This document shows positions 1-10,630 of a DNA stretch of 64,000 bases, in pieces. Both the position numbers and the translations under genes were made by a program. The first letter of the stretch is position 1; each line of letters starts with the position of its first letter. A model generated the notes under the pieces. It was not told where the DNA came from and did not search any database. It saw only the letters and a program-made list of their open reading frames with translations. The DNA is from Aphanomyces cochlioides (Eukaryota > Oomycota > Saprolegniomycetes > Saprolegniales > Verrucalvaceae): assembly GCA_019828595.1 (NCBI GenBank), contig JAHQRK010000005.1:2790001-2854000 (forward strand), given 5' to 3'.

Positions 1-506
1 ACGACCTTGGGGTGGATGATGCTCATGTTGGCACCAGTATCTGCCTGGACCACCACTGCTTGGTCCATGATTTGCGCATTTAGGAATGCTTGGCGGGTCA
101 TGTCGTTCTCGATGAACGTTGTATCTTGCCAGTGACCAAAGTGTTTGCCTTCCTTGAGCCCGTACTCGTCTGACGGCGCCACGCAGTCGGCAGCCGAGTA
201 GAGAACAAAAGGTCTGTCGGGAAGGTTGGATGTATTCTTGGTTACTGGGGGAACTTTCAGGAAGCCAACATGGTTGGCGGCATTGGCGTCGCGTCGACTT
301 TTGATTCTGTCTTCATTCTTCATTGCTTCTTCAGCGCTTGCCGTAACCGCTCGCTCTTGTTGCTTCCTCTTCCATCCACGAACCACCTCAAAAAGCTCTT
401 CGAACTCCGTCAGTAAGGTTCTGGTGGGGGTTATTTTTATGGATTTTTCTTGGTTTTTCGATGTTTTTGGGTTTTCATCATTTTTCAGTTTTTCTTGGTT
501 TTTTTA
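1..506 (-). CDS. LTR retrotransposon pol, N-terminal part (retropepsin), runs off window
   Basis: Reading the minus strand from about 506, one frame stays open to the window edge. It opens with a Lys/Asn/Glu-rich stretch and reaches an aspartic-protease active site, ADTGANMS, at about positions 20-50. Retropepsins mature gag-pol polyproteins, so this is the start of pol. The frame opens after a TAA at about 505-510 and its first ATG is at 323. Translation from gag would need a frameshift, because gag lies in another frame and stops at 563. RT, RNase H and integrase would lie outside the window. Ty3/gypsy-like is the best guess. Confidence 0.65.
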
Positions 507-562
507 GTCAGTGTGCGATGTCCGACGTCCGTCGCGGCTGGGGTATCGCGGTCCCCACGGAC

Positions 563-2010
563 TTACAAGTTTAAACAATCCAGGCTGGGCATGTCGGGGA
601 TGTCCAGCCTTTGCAGGAACTCCTTCAGCTCGGCAGCTTGTTGACGAGTCGGGCACGGGTCGGCTATGTGGTGCGGTGTCGCACAGAGTTGACAAGCCTT
701 GAAGCAGTTGATCTCCGGGTGCCCCATGCGTTGGCACAGAGCGCAGAAGACCGTCGACCAGCACAAGCCATCCAACTTGAAGTGCGTCTTGCCACAGTCA
801 CGACAGACCTCGCGACGCGCCTCATGATTGTTGAGTCCAAGAGCGAAGATCTCAGCGCGCACAGAGTCGGTCGCTGCCGCCGCCAGCTTGGCCATGTCCG
901 TTGGGGTCACAGCGTCCAAGTGGTTGACACGCGGAGCCTTTGCACGTTCTTGTCGCTGGTTGCCGCTCGGTTGGGCCGCTCCTCGCTGGCTGCGATGCTC
1001 TCGCAATGCTTCAGTGTGGCGCTGGTCATTCAAGTACTCCTTCAAGTCGTCCATCGAGGTGAAGCGCATCGAAGAGATCCACTTGGCTTGGCTTGGATCC
1101 GCCAGCGAGTTGCAAAAGCACCGTAAGTGGTCGACAAATTGCTTCCAATTGGTATCGTACTTGAGACCGATCTTCGTGGCAGCCGCATTGAAGCGGAAGA
1201 GGTACTCGCGGATGGTCTCATTCTCCTTCTGACGCATCGTGTAGTAGACCTCCTGCTTGGCCACCGGACTGTGGATGTACTCGCGGACGAAGCTCGCACG
1301 CACGGCCTTCCAAGTGGATCGTTCGTCAGCTCACAGCTGGTTGTACCAGTCTTGGACGACTCGGCCGACAGTCAGGCGGAACTTGCGCTTTGCCTCGTCC
1401 TCAGTCCATCCGCTGGCGGTCGCATTCTCCTTGAATCGTCGGAGGAAACTTGACGCCGCATCGGTGCCGTCGGCGGATCCGTTGAATCGCTGCAGCGACT
1501 CGAGCGCGAGGATATGCAGACGGGGAGCATTGTTAGAAGGGAGCCCGACAGGCGCAGCGTCCATGTTCCACTCGTCAAGATCGTCCTCGTCTTCCTGCAC
1601 TTGCACTTGGAGGTTTGGTTGCTTTGCAGCTGTCGCATCAGATCTTGATTTTGCCTGACCAACACCGCGATCAATCTTGACTGGTCGTCGGCGGGAGCCG
1701 GAGGCAATTCATCGGCGTCCATGTCTTCGTCGTAGTCACCAACGTCGCTGCCGTGGCTTTGGAATTCCGCGGGATTGTTTTTGCTAGAGCGCGATCGCGC
1801 GTCTAGGTTGGTCGTAGTGGCGTGGGTCGGTGCCGCTACTGATTGATATTGCCCGAAGGCAGTTGGAGTCTGCCCGTAACGACTCCTGGATGCCGCCATC
1901 GCTTGCTTCGCTTGCTCTGACGGGTCCAATTGCATGTCCACCGAAGTGGACGTCTGGTTGTCTGCTGACGCGTCCGACAGCAGGGTGGCAGGGTTAACAG
2001 GTCTAACCAT
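563..2010 (-). pseudogene. Degenerate LTR retrotransposon gag with zinc knuckles
   Basis: This is a gag polyprotein in three pieces. The N-terminal piece starts at ATG 2010 and is Gln/Asp/Pro-rich. A frameshift near 1600 leads into the capsid-like region, which contains an LQRFNGS...FLRRFKENA stretch typical of Retrotrans_gag. A stop codon at 1331-1333 then interrupts the same frame before the rest of the capsid and two cysteine-rich knuckles near 650-800 (CALCQRMGHPEINC and CQLCATPHHIADPC). Gag forms the particle and binds element RNA. One frameshift plus one nonsense codon make it inactive unless the sequence is in error. It pairs with the protease frame at 1-506. Confidence 0.75.
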
Positions 2011-2052
2011 TTCTTCGTTCGTGTGCTCAACCTCCCGGTTCGTGGCACCACT

Positions 2053-2805
2053 TGTGGGATGGTCGGATCAGTGAAGTCCGAGCTTCTCGCCGCAAGAAAA
2101 GGGGGGTGGAAGGTTAGAGGTCGCCTGGGGCTTTTAGGTGAGCCAGACGCGATCGAAGGAAACGGAGAGGCACGACTGTGGGTTGAAAGTCCGCAGTAGT
2201 TGACCGCTGCTGGGGGAGAGGACGGTGGGGAGGACCGGAAGGGGGTTGGTTGCTCGGTTGCCCACGAGCTACGCCTAGCGTTGACTGGCGTTGGTGAGGG
2301 CGATTGACGGTGCGGGTTTTCGACAGACCCACGGAACTCCTGCAAACTTCTTGGCGCTTAAACTCTCTCGACGGGACGCCACAAACTTAGAGGTTCATTC
2401 AACGCCAGCCAAAAAGAGCTCTGTCTAACTACTGTCTCTGTTTCCTAAGCTACTCCTAACTTCGCACGCATGCGTGTTAATCCGCTTGCTCTCGCTCCTT
2501 GATTGATCTTCAGGTCTTGCTCGCCATCTTCATTGGCCATAAACTTCAGTCGCACGCCCGTAGCCTGCTACCAACACTGACTGACTGCTTGGTCGGCTCC
2601 CTCTATTGGCAGTCGTTGCCCTGGCTCGCTGTGTTCTGCTTTTCCATTCATGCCGCCCGCTCCTTGGCCATAATTCGCACACGGTCAAGCACCGAAATCC
2701 ACTCGCCATCCACTGTGATTGGCACTCGTCTGCCAGTAAGATCTCTTCTCCGTGTGTCGGACGTGCGTTGGATCGGTTACGCGAGTGGCGGCTCGCTTTG
2801 CCACA
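2053..2805 (-). repeat. Probable 5' LTR of the minus-strand element
   Basis: On the minus strand a segment starting TGTGG at 2805 and ending CCACA at 2053 lies just upstream of gag. It is followed two bases later by TGGTGCCACGAACCGGGA, which begins with TGG as a tRNA primer-binding site should. The inverted TGTGG/CCACA ends and the primer-site position support an LTR of about 753 bp. The partner LTR lies outside the window, so the outer boundary is inferred. Confidence 0.4.
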
Positions 2806-3251
2806 ATTGGATTAATTTACAATGTGTGGAATGAGCTTAACCAGAGTAGTCGACCATTGGATTAATTTAACACCAAAGTAACCGACAATTGAACTCCTAC
2901 CTGTGCTTTGTCTGTCCATTGGTAGCTGGTCGCAGCAACTCGATGTCGGAGTGATGAATTTTCTTCGTGTACTCCACGCTTGATTTCTTTTTTCTCATCA
3001 GACCATGAAAGAAAATCCACATTGCAGAATGCTTCCAGGAAACCTTCGATTAAAGGAACTAAACCATGATTTCCATAAATGTCTTGCCACTGCCTCTCTG
3101 ATCTGCTCTCGCAACGCTGTATTTCTCTCCATTGTGTATTTTCCCGTCAACAACGATGTATTCGTCTTAATCCTTTACAGGGGGGTCTGTCGCAAGCTGC
3201 ATGCTACATCATCCTACACCGTAGTTCTCCGGGACAAAGAGCCATTCGGGG
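2806..3251. other. Intergenic, nothing recognised
   Basis: I see no convincing gene here. A weak open frame on the plus strand (3005-3310) lacks recognisable domains and runs into the fold-back repeat, so it is not called. Confidence 0.4.
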
Positions 3252-3841
3252 ATACTACACCTTTTCCAGTTCATCTCCAGAAAATTCAAGTTCAAGTCCA
3301 GAAAGGTTAAATTAAAGACCATATACTCCGAAAAACTATATATAAACTGAATGAATAAACTTTGAAATTTAATTACTACATTCCGTCGTAGAGGTGAAAA
3401 GCTCTAGAGTAACAAGTCAGAGTATGATCGAAGTTCCAAGTGCATTTTTACGCAATTTTCTGTTGGGCTTTGCTTGACAGTCCTCACCGAGGAGCCTAAC
3501 CAAGAGTTCATTCGCATCTCACGGAGATAGGCGCTATCTCAATGCCTAGTTTGTTTTCATCAATCCACATCCACGCAATCTCCAAGTTGACGCCATTGCT
3601 CTGGGCAGTCAACTGTCTGGCGCGGACTCGGTCGTGAGTTGCCGTGTCTTACCTCTTTCTTGTCATGTCTTCAAATGACTTACATTGACTGCTCACTGGA
3701 CACATAATTTGAAGAATTCTAAAATATAATACATCTATTTCTCCTTGAATATAAGTTTATGGGATTCTATCTGGTCTTGAACTTAACCAATCTGGACTTG
3801 AACTTGAATGTTATGGAGATGAACTGGAAAAGGTGTAGTAT
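3252..3841. repeat. Fold-back element with about 74-bp imperfect inverted arms
   Basis: The arm at 3252-3325 starts ATACTACACCTTTTCCAGTT and reappears reverse-complemented at about 3768-3841 with a few mismatches. The arms bracket about 440 bp without a gene. This is the shape of a fold-back or MITE-type non-autonomous DNA transposon. No clear target-site duplication is visible. The right arm ends a few bases before the left end of the mariner-like element, so the two may be related or nested. Confidence 0.55.
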
Positions 3842-3848
3842 AGACTAA

Positions 3849-5756
3849 CAGACTGCGACAACAACGAGCAACCCAACAAAAACTTTATAAATTGATAAAG
3901 TAATTAACTTATAGAGAAAAAAGCAATTGCAAAAATTTATTATATATTGAATACAAATTGTTGAAGGTACAATAATATAGAGGTGACTTCCTACTGGCTG
4001 TCACTTGGGATATCATCACAAGTTCCACTACTCTGTGCTGAAGATTCTTCATCCGCCTCAAGAGCATCAATATGAAGGAGATGTTCATGCAGCTTTTGAA
4101 GCTTGTCTTCAGCGGATCTTACACAACCTTTAATGGTGTGGTGGGCCAAATTGTCAAATGCTTCGATCAGACGCACCTTCACTTCCGGGAACTTCGTCAT
4201 GTCAGTGTACTGGCGTCCAACGGCACTTTTAACCGTGGCCCAAACCAGCTCAATGGGTTGTAGATCGGAATAGTACGGCGGGGTGAATACAATCTTGTGG
4301 CCATGATCTTGAGCCATGGACACAATAACCAGTGGTACGTTTGCTTCAATGCACGCCGACAACTTGGTCCAAAGAATACTCTTGTATTCATCACCAGTGA
4401 CTTCAATTCCATATCTTCTGCACGCTTCCAACAAACATGACTTGGATTGCCGACACTTCGGGGTACTTGATGGTCGACCCTTGTGGTACTTTGCAATGTC
4501 CATAACAATCAAAGCGTTGCACACTCCGAGATCTTCAAGTTCTTTCAATAGTTTGCCAAACCAGGTAACGTAGTACTCGTGGTTAAACATGGCATGGTAG
4601 TCTTTTGGCTCTTTCGCCTTTATATTTCCACCCGTGAAGATGTCAAGAGCCATGACTTGACTATCCATTGTTGGTGAGTCCAGGATAGCTGCGACAAAAC
4701 AATATCGCCGACCTTTGTGCTTCTCTTTCCTTGGTACGTCCAACTTGTCTGAAGGATCGTACAAATCATAATTCGGACACTTGTAGTGGTGGTGTATGTA
4801 TGATTCGTCCGTGTAAACAATGTGCGGCCGCTGATCGGATGCGATGTAGGGTTGCATCATACGCACGTACTGGTCGCGGGCAGCCATATTTGGCTTGGAT
4901 AAATGGTAAGTCGACGAGCCTTTACGGCTCCCTCTCTTGTAGCCCTGTCGACTGAGAAAGCGTTGTACGGTTCGAAGACTGGAGTTGAACTGCTTTGAAT
5001 TTGAGTCGTTGTAGTCGAGAATTCGCTTCTGCTTAAAGAACTTCAAAACATCTACAGCCGTCGTACGTTGTCGTTCTGCACGTCTGTTTCGAACGAAGAC
5101 TTGAACCATCTCGACGACATCCGCGGTCTTTGAGATAATGGTTGCATGTGCGCTCCTGTTCGAGGCCACTGTTGCTGCTGTGACCGTTCTCGAAGTCAAG
5201 TATTCGTGCCATACGCGTTTTACGAGGCTCAGTCCATGACCAAGAGCCTCAGCAACTGTTGACGCCACGTCAGCATGACCTTGGCCCCGAAACCACGCAT
5301 AGAGATGACGGATGTCGAGCCGCTCCTCGCGAGATAGCGTTCGAGATCGCTCTTTTTTGACGAAGTCGATACAGGAGAGGTAAGAGTCTTCCATTGTGTG
5401 ATATTAGGAAATGGATGCAGATTAGTGGTTGCAGGAGTCTATATATAGCCTTGTGGACTTCTATTTATATCCTTGGGAGCATATAAATTTTCATGGTTTT
5501 GAAAGAACACAGATACTCATTAACCTCTCTAAATTAATACCCAAAATTTTACAGGTTAAAGAATTATGGAGTGAAAATTGACCTGCATTCCATGTTTTCA
5601 TTTCAAATATCTCATAGGATATTTAGTTCTGCAGTATTGTATTTAAACGACACTATTGCAATACAAATTTCCAATGACCCAAACATTTTCTGAAGAAAAT
5701 TGATAAAATATTGCCTGAAATACAGGCAAAAGGTTGCTCGTTGTTGTCGCAGTCTG
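3849..5756 (-). mobile_element. Tc1/mariner-like DNA transposon with terminal inverted repeats
   Basis: The left end begins CAGACTGCGACAACAACGAG and the right end (5732-5756) is its reverse complement, with the match running on for about 25 bp. Both ends abut TAA (3846-3848 and 5757-5759), compatible with insertion at a TA dinucleotide. The element is about 1.9 kb and encloses one transposase gene in an uninterrupted frame, so it could be autonomous or only recently inactivated. Confidence 0.85.
3991..5394 (-). CDS. Tc1/mariner-superfamily DDE transposase
   Basis: The 467-residue protein has an N-terminal helix-turn-helix region (about residues 20-160) for binding the element ends, then a DDE nuclease fold. 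Likely catalytic residues are D196 (VYTDES), D299 (VMDIAKYHK) and E382 (SDLQPIELVW). The spacing between D299 and E382 is longer than in classical DD34E enzymes. The usual Asn after the second Asp (VMDN in relatives, from memory) is Ile here. It would cut and paste the surrounding element from the nucleus of the host cell. The frame is intact, with the stop about 140 bp inside the left terminal repeat. The start at 5394 is the first ATG, about 340 bp inside the right terminal repeat. Confidence 0.85.
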   Translation of the reverse strand: MEDSYLSCIDFVKKERSRTLSREERLDIRHLYAWFRGQGHADVASTVAEALGHGLSLVKRVWHEYLTSRTVTAATVASNRSAHATIISKTADVVEMVQVFVRNRRAERQRTTAVDVLKFFKQKRILDYNDSNSKQFNSSLRTVQRFLSRQGYKRGSRKGSSTYHLSKPNMAARDQYVRMMQPYIASDQRPHIVYTDESYIHHHYKCPNYDLYDPSDKLDVPRKEKHKGRRYCFVAAILDSPTMDSQVMALDIFTGGNIKAKEPKDYHAMFNHEYYVTWFGKLLKELEDLGVCNALIVMDIAKYHKGRPSSTPKCRQSKSCLLEACRRYGIEVTGDEYKSILWTKLSACIEANVPLVIVSMAQDHGHKIVFTPPYYSDLQPIELVWATVKSAVGRQYTDMTKFPEVKVRLIEAFDNLAHHTIKGCVRSAEDKLQKLHEHLLHIDALEADEESSAQSSGTCDDIPSDSQ

Positions 5757-5905
5757 TAAGGCAATGGGTCAACGATGTTCTCGCGTGGAGAAATCCAAAA
5801 TCATTTTTGGATGCGACACCCAGACTTTAATACAAACCTTTTTGATGGGAATACACAAAAAATTAGTATAGAAATTAATTTTTTCTATGTCTTATGTTGT
5901 GTTTT
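5395..5905. other. Transposon flank and AT-rich intergenic DNA
   Basis: Up to 5756 this is the untranslated right part of the mariner-like element, probably its promoter. After that come about 150 bp of AT-rich sequence before the copia LTR. No gene is seen. Confidence 0.5.
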
Positions 5906-6409
5906 TGTTGAGACTTCTAGAATGTAATCTCAACTTTCACATACGAGAAAGGTCTCTTAACTATAAAACAACTTGTATATGCGTGTTCCAGAAGACTCCA
6001 GAAGACAAACGAAGACAAACGACGACCACAGAATTCACACTAGGCCTAGCTAGCTTTCATGTTAACCATCTAATTCACTTTCCAACTTCCCTTCTAGAGG
6101 TTACGAGCCCTCTACCGCCGCCGCTGCCGCCACCGCTTGACCTAGCCTCCGACGCTAGATCAACCGCCCGAAGCCCAGCCTCCCGCCGCACCCCGTCGCC
6201 TTTCCTGCCGCCGTCCCGCGAGCCCGCCGTAGAGCCAAAAGTCGCCGAACCGTGCGCAGAAGACAAATCAACTTCAGCAGCACTACAGATCCCTGCCTGG
6301 ACTCCTTTTGTGAGATCTCGGGTTAGTACACTAAGGAGAGGGCTGTAAGCTGAACGTTGATTGGCTGAACTCCTAGTTGAGTTTGCCGTATTTTATCAAG
6401 CCTTCAACA
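5906..6409 (+). repeat. Probable 5' LTR of copia element 1
   Basis: The segment starts TGTTGAGA and ends TTCAACA, giving TGTTGA/TCAACA inverted ends. A CTATAAAAC box lies near 5959, about 50 bp inside, where an LTR promoter TATA box would be expected. It lies upstream of the copia gag-pol frame. No matching 3' LTR was found because the element is truncated, so the boundaries rest on the inverted ends only. The primer-binding site is not obvious. Confidence 0.5.
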
Positions 6410-6670
6410 CACCAAGCCTTCAAGACACACATTCCCGGTTTCCTTGATACACATCATCCGGATCCGGAAGACAAGTCAAGCGCAAGACATCACGATCTTT
6501 CCCGAGGCACCAAGGAACATTCCGGGAACAAGACCATCACTCGTGACCATCACTCACAACTGAAGTCATGACAAGTCAAGGAAGTTTGGAACAGTCAACA
6601 ACACAAATATCAAGTTTCGAGGTTTTAACATTTCTTCAAGACAATTTCTTGATTTAATCCTACTTTAACT
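6410..6670 (+). other. Copia element 1 leader
   Basis: Untranslated leader between LTR and gag-pol ATG. It is rich in CAAG and ATCAC motifs, and no gene is seen. Confidence 0.5.
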
Positions 6671-9600
6671 ATGGGAGTTAAATCATATGTGAACACTTTT
6701 GATGGCACCAATTTTGTCCAATGGCATACGCGCGTCATGGCGTATATGGAACTCAAGGACTGTGCTCAAATTTTCAAGAATCTACCTCGAACTGCAGAAG
6801 ATTATAACTCCAAGAATATATTAGCGCGAGTAATTATACTTGCTGCTATTGATGACTTACACGCGCGCATGGTATATACCACTGAAGATGCCGTCGAAAT
6901 GATGAAGATCCTTCGTGACCGTTATGGTAACAAGTCCTTCGTTGGTCATGGACGCCTGATTGACGAAGTTACCCACATGCGCATGCGTCACAACGAAACA
7001 CCTCGCTCTTATTGGGACCGGTTCGACCTTGCTATTAAAGATGCTACCAATGCTGGCATTAAGTTCTCTGACGAACAAGTCGTTCATTTCTTCCTTAATG
7101 GTTTGGACTCACGATTCAACACGTTCGTGCAACTTCAAAGTCACCTGTTGCAACGCACACCTATTGACGCCTCAACGCTTTCGCTCATCACCACGGAACT
7201 TCTCCAAGCGTATAACCGTGAACAATCGCGTTCAAGCGGTCCACCAGCGACTCCAGTCGATGAAGCTGCTATGTCCCTTCGTCGTAATCAACGACGTAAA
7301 CCGCGTCGCAATGGACATGCTCAACCCGACACCAACAATGAAACAGTTTGTGCTTACTGCAACATACCAAATCACACTGAAGCCAACTGTCGTCGGAAGC
7401 AACGCGACCAGCGTCAACAAACTTCTTCTCAATCCAACCAACGACGTGTTCATTTCCAACCATCTTCCACGGCCTCTCTTGCGTCTCAGACTGCCGCAAA
7501 CACAAGTCGCAATGCTCGCTCGTCTGTAAGCATGCTGACGTTAGGGCCTCACTACACTCTCAATGCCTTCGAGTCTCCCGCTTCGTCATCTGCGTCGATC
7601 CTTGACTCTGGCGCATCGGATCATTTCTGCAACGATGCTGCATGGTTTGAAGAACTTCAACCATTTGAGGGTACAGTTCAATCTGCCAATGGAAGTGACA
7701 TGCCGATTGCAGGCACCGGTTCTGTCTTACTTGAGATGAACACACCCACCGGTATCATTCCTGACACTCTCCAAGATGTACTGTTCATTCCGAACCTACA
7801 GTACAACCTTTTCTCCTTGTCGAGAGTAACTGATCGAGGATTCAACTCTCAGTTCCAGCGTAATGCTTGTTACATTACTCGCGAAGAAGTTATGTACGCT
7901 CAAGGCTTCAAACGCGACAACTTGTACTACCTCGACATTGCAAATCCTTTGCCAACTCAGTCGTCTTCCACTCCTCACGTTGGTTTGTCCTTGTTGACAA
8001 CTTCCGCTACTCCAACTCCAGCTGACCTTTGGCATGCTCGCCTTGGTCATATTAGTGTGAAGTATACTGCTAAAACGTGTCAATACACTGATGGCATTGA
8101 GCTTGATGACTGCAAACATGCTTTTTGCGAAAGCTGCCTTGCTGGGAAGCAGTCTCGTTTACCCTTCCCCAAGCGCTCTATCTCCACAACTTCGGAACCG
8201 TTTGCTTTGGTACATTCGGACATTTGTGGACCTATGCGTCATCCTGCACTTCGTGATCGATCTCGGTATTTCATCACGTTTACCGATGATTATTCGCGTT
8301 ATGGCTTTGTGTTCTTTCTCAAGAACAAGTCGGATGCTCTCCAATGCTTCAAGCAGTACACTGCCTATTGCCGCACTGAATTCGATCTACCTGTGCGATG
8401 TCTCCGTTCCGACAATGGCGGTGAATACTTCTCGACTTTATTCTCCGAGTTCTTACTCGAGAATGGCATCCAACACGATGCGACCGTTCCGCATACCCCG
8501 CAGCAAAATGGTGTCAGTGAACGCATGAATCGCACTCTCGTCGAATGTGCAAAATCATTGCTTCACTTCTGCAAAGTACCTTTGCGATTTTGGGCCGAAG
8601 CTGTGTCTCATGCAATGTACCTACGGAATCGGACATACATAGCGTCCACTCCTGGTATGACACCCTTCGAGAAACTATGGAAGTCTAAGCCTGATCTTGG
8701 TAACCTGCTTATTTTTGGCTGTGAAGCTTATGCGCATGTTGAATCGCATCAACGAACCAAGTTTGCTCCCAAGACGATACGTGCCATGTATCTTGGTCTC
8801 GAGCCTAACGTCAAAGGTTATCGTCTTTACACCTCAAGCCCAGAACGGATCATCGTCAGTCGTAATGTTGTCTTTAATGAAACCACGAGTTTCTTTACTG
8901 AAGAACCGTCGGCTGATGAATCACCCGTCTCTCAACTCATTGATGAGATCGACGATGATGACGAGCTGTCTCTAAGAGATGAGACTTTAGCACTACCTGC
9001 AGCTCCACCAGCTTCTACCATACCCGCTCCAAATGAAGGAACTGCGATCGTCCCAAGACGTTCGACTCGCATCCGTCGCGGCAATCCTCGCTACAATGTG
9101 CCTCCTGTACACGTTCCTCAGTCCACGTTGGTTGAACCTTTAACACCACCGACAAGACCAATAGAGAGCACACCTCCCACACCTTCCATAACTGAAGCTG
9201 ACACTTCCGAGTCTCGCGTTGAGAACACACCTCCGCAACCACTCGATGACTCCACGCCTTCTCGTGTTGAGCCTGCTCCACAACAATCACCTGCTGAATC
9301 TCCTGCGGACATCCCATTGCCGTCATCACCTTCACAAGGACCAATGTCTCGCACGGACGCTCCTGCTGTCAATCCTGAGTTTGTTCCCGTCATGATGCCT
9401 CCTCCGGCGTCGACAGACTCGACTTCGTTCGACGAAGATGCGCTTTGTGAACAGTTTGAGTCCTTGGCACTCAGTTTGTTTCGCCTTCGACCTGAGACAA
9501 ACTCTGATGTTGATGAACATCAACTGAGCAAGCAACATCGACTTCTCGTTGCTTTAGCCTTGCAATCAACCGGGCTACCTTCAACTATACGTCAAGCCCA

Positions 9601-10320
9601 TGCTTCACCAGAGAAACATGAATGGATTAAGGCTACTGATGCCGAATACAATTCATTGATACAACACAACACTTGGACTCTGTGAACTTCCACCTGACCG
9701 TAAACCCATTGGATGCCGATGGATCTTTACGGAGAAGTACTCTGCTGATGGTACTTTGTCACGCTACAAAGCACGCCTTGTTGCTCAAGGTTTCACTCAA
9801 GTTGCTGGCGTTGACTACACTGAAGTGTTTGCTCCTGTAATCCGCACTTCGGGCATCAACACATCGCTAAGCGTGTACTCCGCTACCTTCAAGGAACGAA
9901 AGATTATGGAACATGCTACACCAAGCAAGACTCCTCCGACTATCTCATTGAGCTATTCGTCGATGCCGACTATGCCAATGATGCAACCACTCGCAGATCC
10001 ACCTCAGGCTATTTTCTATTCCTGAATGGATGTTTGATCTCATGGAAATCCAAACTGCAAAACATAGTTGCTTTGTCCACTTCCGAAGCCGAATACATTT
10101 CCATGTCTTATGGACTACAAGAAGCACTATGGCTCAAGCCATTGCTTGAAGAACTCGAGCTTTCTGTGAAACTGCCCATCATCGTTTATGAAGACAACCA
10201 AAGTACAATCAAGATGGCTGAAAACTCAACCCTTCAACAACGAACCAAGCACATCGATGTTCGTCATCACTTCATTCGAGACTTAGTCCGCGAGCACATC
10301 ATCAAGATCGACTATTGTCA
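6671..10320 (+). pseudogene. Ty1/copia gag-pol, RT core deleted and 3' truncated
   Basis: The main frame (6671-9685, 1004 aa) reads in copia order. It has a gag domain, a CCHC knuckle (CAYCNIPNHTEANC), a protease site (LDSGASDHF), a pre-integrase HLGH-type finger (DLWHARLGHIS) and an integrase core (SDICGPM, TDDYSRY, DNGGEYF, NGVSERMN). A one-base frameshift near 9680 leads into the RT N-terminus (SRYKARLVAQGFTQ). At about 9855 the sequence jumps from APVIRTS to a VLRYLQGT motif, which normally lies after the polymerase core, so the YVDD-bearing palm is missing. RNase H follows (STSEAEYIS, EDNQSTIKM, RTKHIDVRHHF) and ends abruptly near 10315 with no 3' LTR. The copy is dead for reverse transcription. 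Confidence 0.9.
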
Positions 10321-10630
10321 GTACATTTTCATCTCATCAAAATCTAATTTTCAACAATTTCTCGTGATTTTCACCAACTTTTCAATCATTTTTCATTACT
10401 TTTAACTCATTATCACCATTTTTTCAACAATTTTAGTCCTGTTTCAACCATTTTTCAAACATATTTTAAACTCTTTTCAACTTTTCTAAAACATTTAGAA
10501 CCCTTTTCGATCCTTTTGAAATCCTTTCCCAACACATTTTTATCCCATTATTCCCTTTTCCAAACCTTTCAACATATAAATTATTGTAAAACAACATTTT
10601 CTTAACTTCTTTGAAACCTTTCAACACATT
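10316..10630. repeat. T/C-rich, G-poor low-complexity tract
   Basis: About 300 bp with repeated TTTTCAAC and CATTTTT words and very few G on the plus strand. It begins where the copia element breaks off and runs into the C-terminal end of the MULE frame. It has no coding signal. The strand asymmetry suggests a degenerate simple repeat or an eroded element end. Confidence 0.5.

Noticed and set aside
3005..3310. 101-codon plus-strand frame
   Set aside because: No domain or signal peptide, and its end lies in the fold-back arm.
5887..6348. 153-codon Pro-rich frame as a host gene
   Set aside because: It lies within the probable copia LTR and is low-complexity; more likely LTR sequence.
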